DNA from: SZUA-36 sp963749115
GTDB taxonomy: Bacteria; Pseudomonadota; Gammaproteobacteria; Xanthomonadales; SZUA-36
Length of the DNA: 64,000 bases
NCBI GenBank assembly: GCA_963749115.1
Contig: CAVVLP010000012.1
Span: 1 to 64,000 of the forward strand
Direction of reading: 5' to 3'
Part shown: piece by piece, positions 36,422 through 45,931 of the stretch
How positions within the stretch are numbered: the stretch's first letter is position 1
Layout: every line of letters starts with the position of its first letter
Translations under genes and position numbers: made by a program
The notes under the pieces: generated by a model
Seen by the model: the letters and a program-made list of their open reading frames with translations, nothing else
The model's database searches: none
What the model was told of the DNA's origin: nothing

Positions 36422-37459
36422 TTACTTTTCAAATGCTTTCTTTTCCTGCAGCAACATGTTACCTCTGCGCATGGCGAAAAAAGCCACAAGCACGAGCAAT
36501 CCCGCCAAGCCAATAACACCCCATCGGGAGAGCACTGGGACCGGGGAATCCACAGCCGTGGGAACCGCGTAAGCGAATGCTTCAACATCATAATTAGGGC
36601 TGGGGTTCCCCATATCGTAGGGCCCGACAGCGGTTCCCTCAGCGGTTTCGGTGTTAATGGTCAGCAGTCCTTCAAAGCTGCCACTCGCATTATCGCCGAT
36701 AGCCCCTTGATCACCCAGAGCACCATACAAAATGCCCTCCGCGGAAAAGCCTATATCCTCGATATCATCGAAACCGGTGTACCCTGAAATGCCGTCGACG
36801 CCACCTATGAGGGTTATATCGCCGGTGGTCAGGTCTATCGTAACGAGATAACTCGGTTTCGCATAACCGCCAATAACCCCATAAAGCGTACCAGTTTTCG
36901 GGTGAAATGAGATCCCGTCTACATGTGGATCAGCCCCGGTAAAATCTGGCGGGATGGGGCTGGGGTTCTTCAGTTTAACTACAAGTGTCACAACGCCAGT
37001 GTCCTTATCGACTATGTAGAGCGTGCCCGGTTCGTCATCAAACTTCTGATCCTTGTTAAGAGCGTAAAGTGTTCCGTCAGGCGAAAAAGCCAGGCCATCT
37101 GCATCCCAAAGTCCTATATCATCATTTATAACGGTTGTGGTAGCCGTGTCGGGATCAATGGTGATGAGGGCCGTTTGGCCACCTTCACCGGCCACATTAA
37201 ACAAAATCAAACTCTTGGGATCAATCGCCAGGTTCTCGCCACCTCCCGGAGTGACCGAGCCAATCCACTCGAGAATTTCGCCGCTAGTGCTGCTTATACG
37301 ACCAAGGTTGTCGCTAAATCCGTCTGCAATCACAAAAGAATCGCCTGGTTCAAGGGCTAATGCCGTTTTTTCTACCACTAAGAAAAGTGAGAGCGTTGAA
37401 ATCGTCCATAATACAAACATGAAATGAAACTGCTTCGATACTTTGGATGACTTCGTCAT
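36422..37459 (-). CDS. Exported beta-propeller-like protein with IPTL-CTERM-like sorting tail
   Basis: About 345 residues from ATG 37459, which suits a TGGAGA site seven bases upstream. A signal peptide ends near ALALEPGD. Repeated units with 'GxLYGV', 'TIDPDTAT' and 'FSPDGTLYALN' suggest a small propeller, similar to DUF4394-type proteins. The C-terminus is VPVLSRWGVIGLAGLLVLVA followed by FFAMRRGN: a P-x-LSxWG motif, a membrane helix and a basic end, the layout of the IPTL-CTERM sorting signal. It would be processed by an exosortase-like enzyme not seen here. Confidence 0.7.
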   Translation of the reverse strand: MTKSSKVSKQFHFMFVLWTISTLSLFLVVEKTALALEPGDSFVIADGFSDNLGRISSTSGEILEWIGSVTPGGGENLAIDPKSLILFNVAGEGGQTALITIDPDTATTTVINDDIGLWDADGLAFSPDGTLYALNKDQKFDDEPGTLYIVDKDTGVVTLVVKLKNPSPIPPDFTGADPHVDGISFHPKTGTLYGVIGGYAKPSYLVTIDLTTGDITLIGGVDGISGYTGFDDIEDIGFSAEGILYGALGDQGAIGDNASGSFEGLLTINTETAEGTAVGPYDMGNPSPNYDVEAFAYAVPTAVDSPVPVLSRWGVIGLAGLLVLVAFFAMRRGNMLLQEKKAFEK

Positions 37460-37739
37460 GGGCATTCTCCAGTCCATTATCCCAAAAGTGACCTAAGAGT
37501 ATATGCAGCATTAAAGCCCTATGCCATGAAATTCGCGCCAATTGAGCACCCTTTCACCTCGGCTGATTCCACCCTGCTGGACGAGCGATGCCCTACCGCA
37601 CAAAAGCACCAATCTCCGCTGTTGGCCGTTTTCTGCCTTGGGTACTCGCTTGAAGCTTGAGTCTGGTTTTACTCTGGCACTTTACGTTGACCACTTATTT
37701 CCGCTGGCGCTCAAGTTTCTATAATGCACTTTCATAAAA

Positions 37740-38420
37740 CTACCCTGTCCCTCTCTCCAGCACTGCCTGCGCGACACCTTCTGAAGAGGCGGGGTTCTGC
37801 CCTGTGACCAGGTTGCCATCGGTGACGATGTAGGGATGCCAGTCGGACGATTTGGAATAATTCGCACCGATCGCCTGCAGTTCATTTTCCAGCAGAAAGG
37901 GCACGACATCGGTCAACTCGACCGCTGCCTCTTCACTGTTGCTAAACCCGGTTACCGATTTGCCCTCTACCAGCGGCGAACCATCCGGCGCTTCGGTATG
38001 CCGGAATACGGCGGGTGCGTGGCAAACAGCGGCAACCGTTTTACCTGCTGCATACATCTCTTCAATCAATGAGATCGAGTTGCGATCATCGGTCAGGTCC
38101 CATAACGGGCCATGACCACCAGGGTAGAACACGGCATCAAAATCATCCGGTGAAATATCGGAGAGTTTCAGACTACCGGCCAGTGCGGCTTGCGCGTCTG
38201 TGTCATCCTTGAACCTTGCTGTAGCAGCGGTTTGAAAATCGGGCTCATCGCTTTTCGGGTCCAATGGTGGCTGCCCGCCCTTGGGTGAGACAATGGTGAT
38301 GTCAGCATTGGCATCTTTAAAAACGTAATACGGCGCAGCGAACTCTTCGAGCCAGAACCCGGTTTTTAAACCGGTTGTGCCGAGTTGATCATGCGAGGTC
38401 AATACCATGAGAATTTTCAT
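37740..38420 (-). CDS. DJ-1/PfpI family protein (class I glutamine amidotransferase-like, HchA-type)
   Basis: 226 residues, normal for the HchA/YajL-like group. The nucleophile elbow is AVCHAPA with Cys133 and His134, and Glu25 in GFWLEEFAAPYYVF is the partner acid. FYPGGHGPLWDL supplies the oxyanion region. Relatives act as glyoxalase III or chaperone/deglycase. No signal peptide. It starts at ATG 38420 with weak spacing from an AGGACG site. Confidence 0.85.
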   Translation of the reverse strand: MKILMVLTSHDQLGTTGLKTGFWLEEFAAPYYVFKDANADITIVSPKGGQPPLDPKSDEPDFQTAATARFKDDTDAQAALAGSLKLSDISPDDFDAVFYPGGHGPLWDLTDDRNSISLIEEMYAAGKTVAAVCHAPAVFRHTEAPDGSPLVEGKSVTGFSNSEEAAVELTDVVPFLLENELQAIGANYSKSSDWHPYIVTDGNLVTGQNPASSEGVAQAVLERGTG

Positions 38421-38518
38421 ATTAAAACGTCCTGTACATTTTCAAAATTAGGTCGATTGCCATGGCCCGGGACGTGTTAATTGTGTCCAGACGCATAGCA
38501 TCTTCGTTGTTCGTCTCT

Positions 38519-39164
38519 TTAAGCTTGGGGCAAATGTCCCACTTTCACGAGAATCAGTGTTTCTTCTTCCACACGGGGGAAATGTTCACTCAAATGAGGA
38601 CTTCGAATCCAGCTACCCTCCGGGTATTGTCCATACTCGTCCATAAATTTTCCCTTGAGCACGACAACCTCTTCACCCCCCCAATGAGCATGCCGTTGAA
38701 AAACCTCGTTTTGCGGCCAGAACACCAGTGCTGTGCTTGTCGTGCCATAACTATGAAGCGCAGAAACCTGTAAATTGCCAATCCCGGGACGCCATTGCTG
38801 ATCTTCCGGTCGTAAAACGACTTGCTCTTTGTCATCCGGATCAAATTGATCAAGTTTCACAAACAGCGTGCAACCCTCTTTGGTAAAAGGCCGATGACTG
38901 GAGCCGGGCGGGTTACGCAGGTAGGTGCCTGCCGGATAGTCTCCATATTGATCAGAAAACACACCATCCAGTACATAAATCTCTTCACCCAGGGGATGTG
39001 CATGCTCAGGAAAATAAGAATCGGGGCTAAACCGGACAAAGCTGGTCTTGTGACCGGACTCCGCTGACATACGCTCCAAAGGCACGCGAGAGACACCATC
39101 GGCCGGACTCGCAACCCATTCGTATTGATCAGGTCAGCATGCAAACCGGCTTATCAAAGTCCAT
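38519..39164 (-). CDS. ChrR-like cupin protein, one frameshift near the start
   Basis: The main frame (to 39085) has 188 residues with two cupin units, PEHAHPLGEEIYVLDGVFSD and QRHAHWGGEEVVVLKGKFMD, each with metal-ligand histidines and a glutamate. This matches the cupin region of anti-sigma factor ChrR. Upstream, from ATG 39164, MDFDKPVCMLT joins after a one-base slip at about 39131 to DQYEWVASPADGVSRV, the usual N-terminal segment. There is no zinc-binding anti-sigma domain and no sigma factor gene nearby, so it is probably a free-standing metal-dependent cupin. Confidence 0.75.
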
Positions 39165-39660
39165 ATTCAGACGAAGACTGCCAACCGTATTGTTTGATTT
39201 TGAATCCATGACTGGTTCACTTTGGGTCTAAGGGAATTGGTTTTCCACATTACACGTAAATTCTAATCAGGGACTATAGGTTGCCCTGAATGACTGACAA
39301 AAAACAGTGAGCTTTTCTCGAAACACCAATTTTATGAATGACAATTTCGGTCAGTTTTCTGACAATTTTCGGATCATTCCACGCAGATTTGGCAAATGAG
39401 CAAATTTAGCCGAAAATGTCTATAAAATGCTATCTAACTGTTTGTATAACAATAAAATAATTGACCTGCATCGTTTATATCACACTGAAATCGTGGCTCG
39501 ATTATTGCATATATACAATATTACCAACATTATGGAATGGTGGTTTCGAAAGGATAGTCGGAACACTGATTGGTCTTGATACTTCGCAGGAAAGCGTGGT
39601 CAAGTAAATAAACAAGGAACGGACGAGCATTTAGACTCGACACCAGGGAAGGAGATTATC
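39165..39660. other. Intergenic region upstream of csrA
   Basis: No gene is supported. The sequence is AT-rich from 39300 to 39540 and probably carries the csrA promoter (for example the region around TTGCATATATACAATATT at 39506). GAAGGAG at 39649-39655 is the csrA ribosome-binding site. Confidence 0.5.
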
Positions 39661-39867
39661 ATGCTATTACTTACCAGAAAGGTCGGAGAGAAACTTAAGA
39701 TTGGGGAAGATGTAACGGTCATAGTATTGGGTGTCAAGGGTGGCCAGATACGCATTGGCGTAGACGCACCCCGTGACGTAAAGGTAAACCGTGAAGAGGT
39801 TTTCCAACGAATTTTGAAGGAAAATGAAACTTCGAGCAGACCCAAGGTCGTCAGACTTCGGGCTTGA
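39661..39867 (+). CDS. csrA: Carbon storage regulator CsrA
   Basis: 68 residues matching CsrA throughout: MLLLTRKVGEKLKIGEDVTV, QIRIGVDAPRDVKVNREEVF and a variable tail. Leu4/Arg6 and Arg44-equivalent (VNREE) RNA-contact positions are present. CsrA binds GGA-containing leaders of mRNAs. An AAGGAG lies eight bases before the start. It is not next to alaS, recA or a tRNA-Ser gene, the common setting for the main gammaproteobacterial copy, so it may be a second paralogue. Confidence 0.95.
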   Translation: MLLLTRKVGEKLKIGEDVTVIVLGVKGGQIRIGVDAPRDVKVNREEVFQRILKENETSSRPKVVRLRA

Positions 39868-40127
39868 ATGTTTCGTATGAACAATCAAGCGATGAGATGA
39901 GCTCTTAGCTTAATCCCAGGCTTCCTCAATTAGCGCGCGTGTTTCTGTCACCGCGCTCTGCCAAATCACAAAAACTTCATCATCGGGCAAATCCTCAAAC
40001 GATGTTGTGTAAATTAATGTAACTAGGGAGATAAACCTAGCTTTATTTACGCGTGGCTATAGTAAAAAGCACCCTTTGCTCTTATCCTCTTCATCCTGAT
40101 TTGTTATCCACTTCTTCTGCCGAATCG

Positions 40128-41609
40128 ATGAGTAATGGTATGTCCGGAAAACTAAAGATCACACTGCTGATACTCGCGATCGTCGCTGCGGGGATTTTCT
40201 GGTTGTCGGGTAATTCCAATACCACCTCTTCCACCATGAAAATTGAAACAGCGACCATCGATACCGGCGACATCACGCGCACCGTGGCGACCTCCGGTTC
40301 GGTACGTCCATTGATAACCGTCGAGGTCGGTTCGCAGGTATCCGGCCAGATCAAGGAAATACTGGTCGATTTCAATACCGAGGTCAGCAAGGATCAGTTG
40401 TTGGCGATTATCGACCCGCAATCGTTCGAATCACGGGTGCTGCAAAGCACGGCGGATTTCAGGGTGGCGAGCTCAAACGTCATCGTTCAACAGGCCAATA
40501 TTGATCGGGCCAATGCCAACCTGCGTCGCGCACGCCTGGAGTATGAACGCGCTGAGCCGTTGACCAAAAAGGGCACACTGTCGGTTTCCGAACTGGACAC
40601 GGCACTGGCGGCTTTCGACTCCGCCAAGGCTGATTTGACCATGGCCGAGGCGCAACTTGAAAATGCGCTCGCGGCCCGGGATCAGCGCGAGGCGTCGTTA
40701 AAATCAGCAGAAATTGATCTTGAACGAACCAAGATTCGCTCACCCATCGATGGTGTGGTGATAGAACGGGCGGTTGACCAGGGCCAGACAGTGGCCGCCA
40801 GCCTCTCCTCACCGGTTTTGTTCCGTATCGCCCAGGACCTGACCGAAATCCAGTTAGAGGCCAATGTGGATGAGGCGGATATTGGCAATGTTAATGACGG
40901 CAATGAGGTGACCTTCACGGTCGATGCCTTTCCGGATTCAGAGTTTACCGGCCGGGTAAACCAGGTGCGTTTGGCCCCGAACGAAACCAATAATGTGGTG
41001 ACCTATACGGTCATCATCACGGCAAGAAACCCGGGCCGGAAACTGCTACCTGGTATGACCGCCATAGTCGAAATCGTCACCGGCAAGAGTGAAAATGTTT
41101 TAAGGGTTTCGAATGAGGCGATCCGCTTCAAGCCTGCCGCAGACTCCGAACTGGCAAAGAAGGTGGCTGCAAGCCAGGGTGGCCCGGGACAAGGCGGGCG
41201 CCGTGGCGGTCCGGACATGGATCAATTGAAAGTCACTCTGGGTCTTGACGATGCCACAGCCCGGCTTATCGACTCTGAGTTAAAGGAGGTAATGGCCGGT
41301 ATGCGCAGCCAGTTTCAATCACTGGGTGCCGGTGAAGACAGGAGTGCGATACGCGAGCAAATGTCACAACGCATGGCCGCCGTATTCAGAAAGCACCTGA
41401 CACCGGAACAGTTCAAGCAATATCAGCAAAGCCGGCAACAGGCCTCTGAAACCCGTTCCGGGCAATTGTGGGTGCAAGCGGAGGATGGCGGGATCAACCC
41501 CGTGACGGTCAGATTCGGGATCAGTGATGACAAGTACACCCAGGTTTTTGGCAAAAACGTGAAACAAGGCACCGTGGTCGTTACCCGTATCCGAAATGTC
41601 AAAAAATAA
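40128..41609 (+). CDS. MacA-like periplasmic adaptor (HlyD/RND-MFP family) with extra helical insert
   Basis: About 493 residues from ATG 40128 (another ATG at 40140; the open frame extends to 40053 without a clear start). An N-terminal anchor helix (ITLLILAIVAAGIFWL) is followed by the biotinyl-lipoyl-like unit (VEVGSQVSGQIKEILVDFNT), a coiled-coil hairpin and the beta-barrel domain. Between about residues 360 and 450 there is an inserted helical stretch after a Gly-rich linker (GGPGQGGRRGGPDM), with LTPEQFKQYQQ, which resembles the LTxxQ motif of Spy/CpxP. It heads an operon with the ATPase and permease below. Confidence 0.85.
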   Translation: MSNGMSGKLKITLLILAIVAAGIFWLSGNSNTTSSTMKIETATIDTGDITRTVATSGSVRPLITVEVGSQVSGQIKEILVDFNTEVSKDQLLAIIDPQSFESRVLQSTADFRVASSNVIVQQANIDRANANLRRARLEYERAEPLTKKGTLSVSELDTALAAFDSAKADLTMAEAQLENALAARDQREASLKSAEIDLERTKIRSPIDGVVIERAVDQGQTVAASLSSPVLFRIAQDLTEIQLEANVDEADIGNVNDGNEVTFTVDAFPDSEFTGRVNQVRLAPNETNNVVTYTVIITARNPGRKLLPGMTAIVEIVTGKSENVLRVSNEAIRFKPAADSELAKKVAASQGGPGQGGRRGGPDMDQLKVTLGLDDATARLIDSELKEVMAGMRSQFQSLGAGEDRSAIREQMSQRMAAVFRKHLTPEQFKQYQQSRQQASETRSGQLWVQAEDGGINPVTVRFGISDDKYTQVFGKNVKQGTVVVTRIRNVKK

Positions 41610-41639
41610 GCGACCCATCGGCTCAAGGATGCAATACGG

Positions 41640-42383
41640 ATGAACGATGTATTGATCGAGTGCCGTTCGGTTTGCAAGGATTACGACATGGGTGGCGAAG
41701 TCATTCATGCGTTGCGTGATGTCAGCCTGACCATCAACCGGGGTGAATACGTAGCCATTATGGGTCCGTCAGGTTCCGGTAAATCAACCCTGATGAACCT
41801 GATCGGCGCACTCGATGTACCCACCCGTGGTGATCTTGTGATCAACAGCCTGAACCTGTCAAAACAGGAACCGGACACGCTGGCGGACTTCAGAAATCAA
41901 ACGATCGGCTTCGTATTCCAGCAGTTCAACCTGTTGCCAAAAACCAGTGCGCTGGAAAACGTGAAATTACCCCTGTTCTATTCCAGGAAAAAGGAAATTG
42001 ATGATCCCAACGAACAGGCAAAAGCCTGCCTGGAACGCGTTGGTCTTTCCGACCGCATGGGACACGAAACGACCCAGTTATCCGGTGGACAGCAACAACG
42101 CGTGGCGATTGCACGGGCTTTGGTCAATAAACCCTCGGTGATCCTGGCCGATGAACCCACCGGTGCGCTGGATACCAGGACATCCCTGGAGATACTCGAT
42201 CTGTTCCGGGAGTTGAACGAATCGGGTATCACGGTGATTGTCGTCACCCATGACCAGGAAGTCGCGGACGAATCCAGACGAAACCTGCTGTTCAGAGACG
42301 GCCGCATCGTCGATGATACCGTGATGTCTCGCGGACAAGAGCGATTGACATGGGAATCTGGAAAACCATCAATATCGCACTGA
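41640..42383 (+). CDS. ABC transporter ATP-binding protein (MacB/LolD type)
   Basis: 247 residues. Walker A is GPSGSGKST (42-50), the signature is LSGGQQQRVAIARAL, Walker B is VILADEPTGALD and the switch His lies in VVTHD. The FVFQQFNLLP Q-loop segment is typical of the MacB/LolD group. It lies 30 bases after the adaptor gene and overlaps the permease gene by 34 bases, so the three are one operon for tripartite efflux. Confidence 0.95.
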   Translation: MNDVLIECRSVCKDYDMGGEVIHALRDVSLTINRGEYVAIMGPSGSGKSTLMNLIGALDVPTRGDLVINSLNLSKQEPDTLADFRNQTIGFVFQQFNLLPKTSALENVKLPLFYSRKKEIDDPNEQAKACLERVGLSDRMGHETTQLSGGQQQRVAIARALVNKPSVILADEPTGALDTRTSLEILDLFRELNESGITVIVVTHDQEVADESRRNLLFRDGRIVDDTVMSRGQERLTWESGKPSISH

Positions 42384-43585
42384 TCGCACTCAAATTGAAT
42401 GCGCTGCGCAGCTTTCTGACCATGCTGGGTATCATCATCGGTATCGCGTCCGTTATCGTGATGGTTTCGGTTTCCAGCGGTTCAAAGGCGGAAATTGAAC
42501 GGGCCATCGACCAGCTTGGCAGTAATATGCTGTCGATCAGACCGGGCGCACGTATGTCCGGTGGCAGGCACGGAGGCTCAGGATCAGCGGCGCCTTTTAC
42601 CGAGAAAGACATCAAGCGTCTCAAGGAGAAATTTGCCTTTCTCGAGGGTATTTCAGGCAGTGTTAATACCAACGGACCGGTCATCTACGGCAATAACAAC
42701 TGGACCACGAGCATCACCGGTATCCACACCGATTACCTTGATGTGCGTCAATGGGTTATCGAAGAGGGGCGTAATTTCTCGGATCGCGAAATCCGCTCCG
42801 GTGGCAAGGTTGCCCTGCTCGGTCAGGATGTTATTGAACAACTTTTCGACGGCGCGAATCCGCTAGGGGCACGCATCCGGATTAAAAATGTACCCTTTAC
42901 TGTCATCGGCACGCTGCAGGCCAAGGGCGAGTCAAGCTGGGGCAGAAGCCAGGACGACATTATTTTTATACCGATCTCGACAGCCAGGATGCGCGTCGCC
43001 GGCCGCGGTGACCGCTCGGTGCCGGACGTCGTGGGGAACATCTACCTGACGGTCAACCTTGATCGAAACATACAAATTGCAGAAGAAGAGCTTGCTGAAT
43101 TTATTCGCGAGCTAAGAAAGATTGCACCCGGTGCCCAGGATGATTTTTCCGTTCGGAACTTTTCCGAGTTTATCCGCGCCAGGAATGAGACCTCCAGTAC
43201 CCTCGGCTTGTTACTGGCAGCCACTGCCGCCATCGCCCTGCTCGTTGGTGGTATCGGTATCATGAATATCATGTTGGTCTCGGTGACGGAGCGAACCCGC
43301 GAAATCGGTCTGAGACTGGCCATCGGCGCACGCCGCAATGACATCCTGATGCAGTTCCTGGTCGAGGCCGTGACGCTTTGCCTGATCGGCAGTTTTTTTG
43401 GCGTCGCCATCGGTGTAGGCGCCGGTGAATTGATACGCCGAATGGTCGATATACCGGTCCTGCTCAATATCCCGATCATTTTTGTAGCGATTGCATCCGC
43501 AACCTTTGTGGGTATATTTTTCGGTTTTTACCCTGCAAAGAAGGCATCGCAAATGAATCCTATTGATGCCCTGCGTTACGAATAG
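42350..43585 (+). CDS. MacB-like ABC transporter permease
   Basis: 411 residues: an N-terminal helix (LRSFLTMLGIIIGIASVIVM), a MacB-type periplasmic core domain of about 220 residues and three C-terminal helices of the FtsX domain. GGIGIMNIMLVSVTERTREI and GLRLAIGARRNDILMQFLVE are the diagnostic words. With the adaptor and ATPase above it would export a peptide, lipid or macrolide-like compound through an outer-membrane channel not encoded here. Confidence 0.95.
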   Translation: MGIWKTINIALIALKLNALRSFLTMLGIIIGIASVIVMVSVSSGSKAEIERAIDQLGSNMLSIRPGARMSGGRHGGSGSAAPFTEKDIKRLKEKFAFLEGISGSVNTNGPVIYGNNNWTTSITGIHTDYLDVRQWVIEEGRNFSDREIRSGGKVALLGQDVIEQLFDGANPLGARIRIKNVPFTVIGTLQAKGESSWGRSQDDIIFIPISTARMRVAGRGDRSVPDVVGNIYLTVNLDRNIQIAEEELAEFIRELRKIAPGAQDDFSVRNFSEFIRARNETSSTLGLLLAATAAIALLVGGIGIMNIMLVSVTERTREIGLRLAIGARRNDILMQFLVEAVTLCLIGSFFGVAIGVGAGELIRRMVDIPVLLNIPIIFVAIASATFVGIFFGFYPAKKASQMNPIDALRYE

Positions 43586-43673
43586 TCCAAAACTGTAACA
43601 AGATTTTATGTGTAATTATTCTGCATATCGGTAATATTGGCGGATCAATCATCAATCCGGAGGCGGTAGCAAC

Positions 43674-44192
43674 ATGATTTTTAAAAACGCCAGGTTACTT
43701 TTTACGACATTCTTTCTGTGTAGTTCTCTCCTGCTGCTGCAGGCCTGCGCAAGCATGGATCCGGATTACGAGGAACCCACGGTCACCTTAAGCTCTTTCA
43801 GGGCGATGCCCTCTGAAGGTGGTATTCCCACTTTTGAAATCGGCCTGAATGTGCTGAACCCCAACGCCGCCCCATTCCGTCTCGAGGGTGTGGTCTACAC
43901 CGTTTCTATCCAGGGTCACGACGTGGTCAAAGGCGTGGGCAAGGATTTCCCGGTGCTTGAGGGCTACTCGGAGCAAACCGTCAAGCTCACAGCCACGGCC
44001 AACCTGTTCGCCGGCATCCGCCTGGTAATGGATCTGATGAATTCATCCGATAAAGACCTCAATTACGAGTTTGAAGCCAAGCTCGATACGGGTGGTTTTG
44101 GCCGCTCGATACGGATAAAGGAAAATGGTTCATTCCGTATGGATGGCAAGAACGCAGCCAATGACATCACCGAACCCGGGCCGAAAACCTGA
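43674..44192 (+). CDS. LEA type 2 (WHy-domain) lipoprotein
   Basis: 172 residues. The signal ends in a lipobox LLQAC. The domain 'TFEIGLNVLNPNAAPFRLEG' followed by VYTVSIQGHDVVKGVGKDFP fits the water-stress/hypersensitive (LEA14) fold found in bacterial periplasmic lipoproteins. It follows the efflux operon by 88 bases with its own GGAGG site, so it may be independently expressed. Role unknown; stabilisation under desiccation is only an analogy. Confidence 0.8.
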   Translation: MIFKNARLLFTTFFLCSSLLLLQACASMDPDYEEPTVTLSSFRAMPSEGGIPTFEIGLNVLNPNAAPFRLEGVVYTVSIQGHDVVKGVGKDFPVLEGYSEQTVKLTATANLFAGIRLVMDLMNSSDKDLNYEFEAKLDTGGFGRSIRIKENGSFRMDGKNAANDITEPGPKT

Positions 44193-44620
44193 GGTTCGAC
44201 GGCGATCAACGCCGTTAAGCTTTAAAGAATGAAGGGGTAAAGAATTAGTGGGGGGTGACTTCTGAAAGAAGACGTCTTTCAGTAACATAAGTACTCCCCC
44301 TTTAGAATCCAACTATCGTGCCAAAGCAAATCATTGGGTATAATTACTCATTAATATCAATGAATTAACCGAAATCAGGCATCTTTTCCCAAAAGGGCTT
44401 TGAACAGCACTGTATGACGTTATACGCTTTAAAGCTGACAATTATTGTCAGTCAAGGGTAGATCTCACTAGTAGGATAGACCAATTGGTCGTCTAACCTG
44501 GTCCAGATTTTCCAGGCTCTAAATCCTTTGTCGTTTGACTAAAAGCCCAACTCCCAACCAGGACCCCTGACTTTGGATTTTCACATAACCAGCAAAAAAC
44601 AGCCGTTCTGGGAAAGTGGT
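44193..44620. other. Gene-free gap with a nested hairpin
   Basis: CTGAAAGA (44262-44269) pairs with TCTTTCAG (44275-44282); outside it GGGGG at about 44251 can pair with CCCCC near 44296. This may end the LEA14-like transcript. The rest holds no gene. Confidence 0.45.
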
Positions 44621-45931
44621 TTAGTTACCACCCTTGGGCGGCATTCGATGTGCTGTGCCCTGCCCATACAACAGGTTGGCCTTTTTGAACAGACGCGCCC
44701 GTTCTGCAGCGTCCCCGCGGGTTGAGGCGATATGCGAGTACTGTGAAAATATTCGCGCCCGCAGGCTGTCGTTCCACGGTGCCATGGCGAGGATGGCATC
44801 GAATAATCGATACTGGTCGGTGAGTGAAATCCCGGTTTGAAACTGCTCAAAGCCAAGCAGGTAAGCATCCTCGGCTGCCAGTGTCTGTTTGAGACGGTTC
44901 ATGTTCTTGTTACCCATTTCAAGATCCGCAATAAAAGTGGCCTGGGCCTGCTGTTTAAGTGTCCTGATGAAATTGTGATTGGCAACGATTTGCTTGTCCC
45001 TGTCAATGCTGTAGTTCCACGGGTAAAAAAATTCGTAACGCGGGTGATCAAGACTGTTGATCAACGCATCGCTGACTGCCGGACGCAGATTTCGCTCATC
45101 CGCCACGAAATGAGGGAGGACGGCCTCAGGCGTGGTTAAACCGTAGCGCACAAGGCTGGAAAAGATTTCCGGGTTCTCGCTTAACTTGCGCTGGATACGG
45201 TTGTAGTCCAGTTCTATCCGCTCGTTTGAACCAATCAGAATGGAATTGAACGGGCCTTTCTTGTAGGCCGGAAGAAAGTACCAGAGCTGAACAAATGGAA
45301 AGCTCTCGGTAAATGTTTTCAGGATCATCTGGTACTGCCTGGTCGGCAAGGTTGCCGGTACCCATTGTGCGACCAGGCCTCCGGGTGCCAGGTGATTTCT
45401 CAACAGGTCATAATATTCCAGCGAGTATGAAAACCCATTGGATGCAAATGAATCAGCGGTTTTCTCATCGGCCGTAATCACCTGGTAACGGTCGGAGGTG
45501 GTCCTTAGAAAATTATTGATATCATCGATAATTACCTCTACACGCGGATTCTCCAGCACAGCGTGGTTCTCTTTCGCAAACAACGCTGCACCCTCGACAA
45601 CACCGGGTTCGATCTCCACGGTGGTTATCGATTCAACCTGCGGATCACGGGCACTCTCACCTGCGAGCATACCCGAACCCAATCCGACCGAAAGCTCTGT
45701 GGATACGTCGTCCAGAAGCAGCTTTGGCAAATGCGCGAGGAGCAATTGCTTGAACTCGACGAAGCCCGTTCCACCAATCACAATGCCATCCACGCTCATG
45801 TGTTTTTCCAAAGTCCGGGGGTTCCAGTAAACCTTGGTCGTAGCCAGGGGGCCTTCACGATAAAACGTGGTTTTGAAGTAATCCCGTTCGCCTTCTGAAG
45901 GAAACTGGAATTGCAGCGGTACACGGCTCAT
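44621..45931 (-). CDS. Spermidine-synthase-like C-terminal half of a fused MFS/aminopropyltransferase-like protein
   Basis: 436 residues. The methyltransferase-like Rossmann core is seen as ELSVGLGSGMLAGESARDPQ and TTVEIEPGVVEGAALFAKEN, then ADEKTADSF where spermidine synthases have their aspartate loop. The gatekeeper residues of true polyamine synthases are not obvious, so the substrate is unknown. A C-terminal helical region follows. It overlaps the membrane half by 77 bases in another frame; adding or removing one base near 45930 gives a single protein of about 920 residues, the usual size of this fused family. Confidence 0.75.
   Translation of the reverse strand: MSRVPLQFQFPSEGERDYFKTTFYREGPLATTKVYWNPRTLEKHMSVDGIVIGGTGFVEFKQLLLAHLPKLLLDDVSTELSVGLGSGMLAGESARDPQVESITTVEIEPGVVEGAALFAKENHAVLENPRVEVIIDDINNFLRTTSDRYQVITADEKTADSFASNGFSYSLEYYDLLRNHLAPGGLVAQWVPATLPTRQYQMILKTFTESFPFVQLWYFLPAYKKGPFNSILIGSNERIELDYNRIQRKLSENPEIFSSLVRYGLTTPEAVLPHFVADERNLRPAVSDALINSLDHPRYEFFYPWNYSIDRDKQIVANHNFIRTLKQQAQATFIADLEMGNKNMNRLKQTLAAEDAYLLGFEQFQTGISLTDQYRLFDAILAMAPWNDSLRARIFSQYSHIASTRGDAAERARLFKKANLLYGQGTAHRMPPKGGN

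Noticed and set aside
37740..39164. DJ-1 and cupin genes as one operon
   Set aside because: Same strand and about 100 bases apart, but the cupin gene is upstream with a gap lacking clear signals; co-transcription is possible but unsupported.
39910..40040. Minus-strand frame ending …WQSAVTETRALIEEAWD before the adaptor
   Set aside because: Looks protein-like at its end, but no start codon or ribosome-binding site was found; kept only as a note.
40053..40127. Upstream extension of the MacA-like adaptor
   Set aside because: No start site or conserved residues; the anchor helix follows the later ATG codons.
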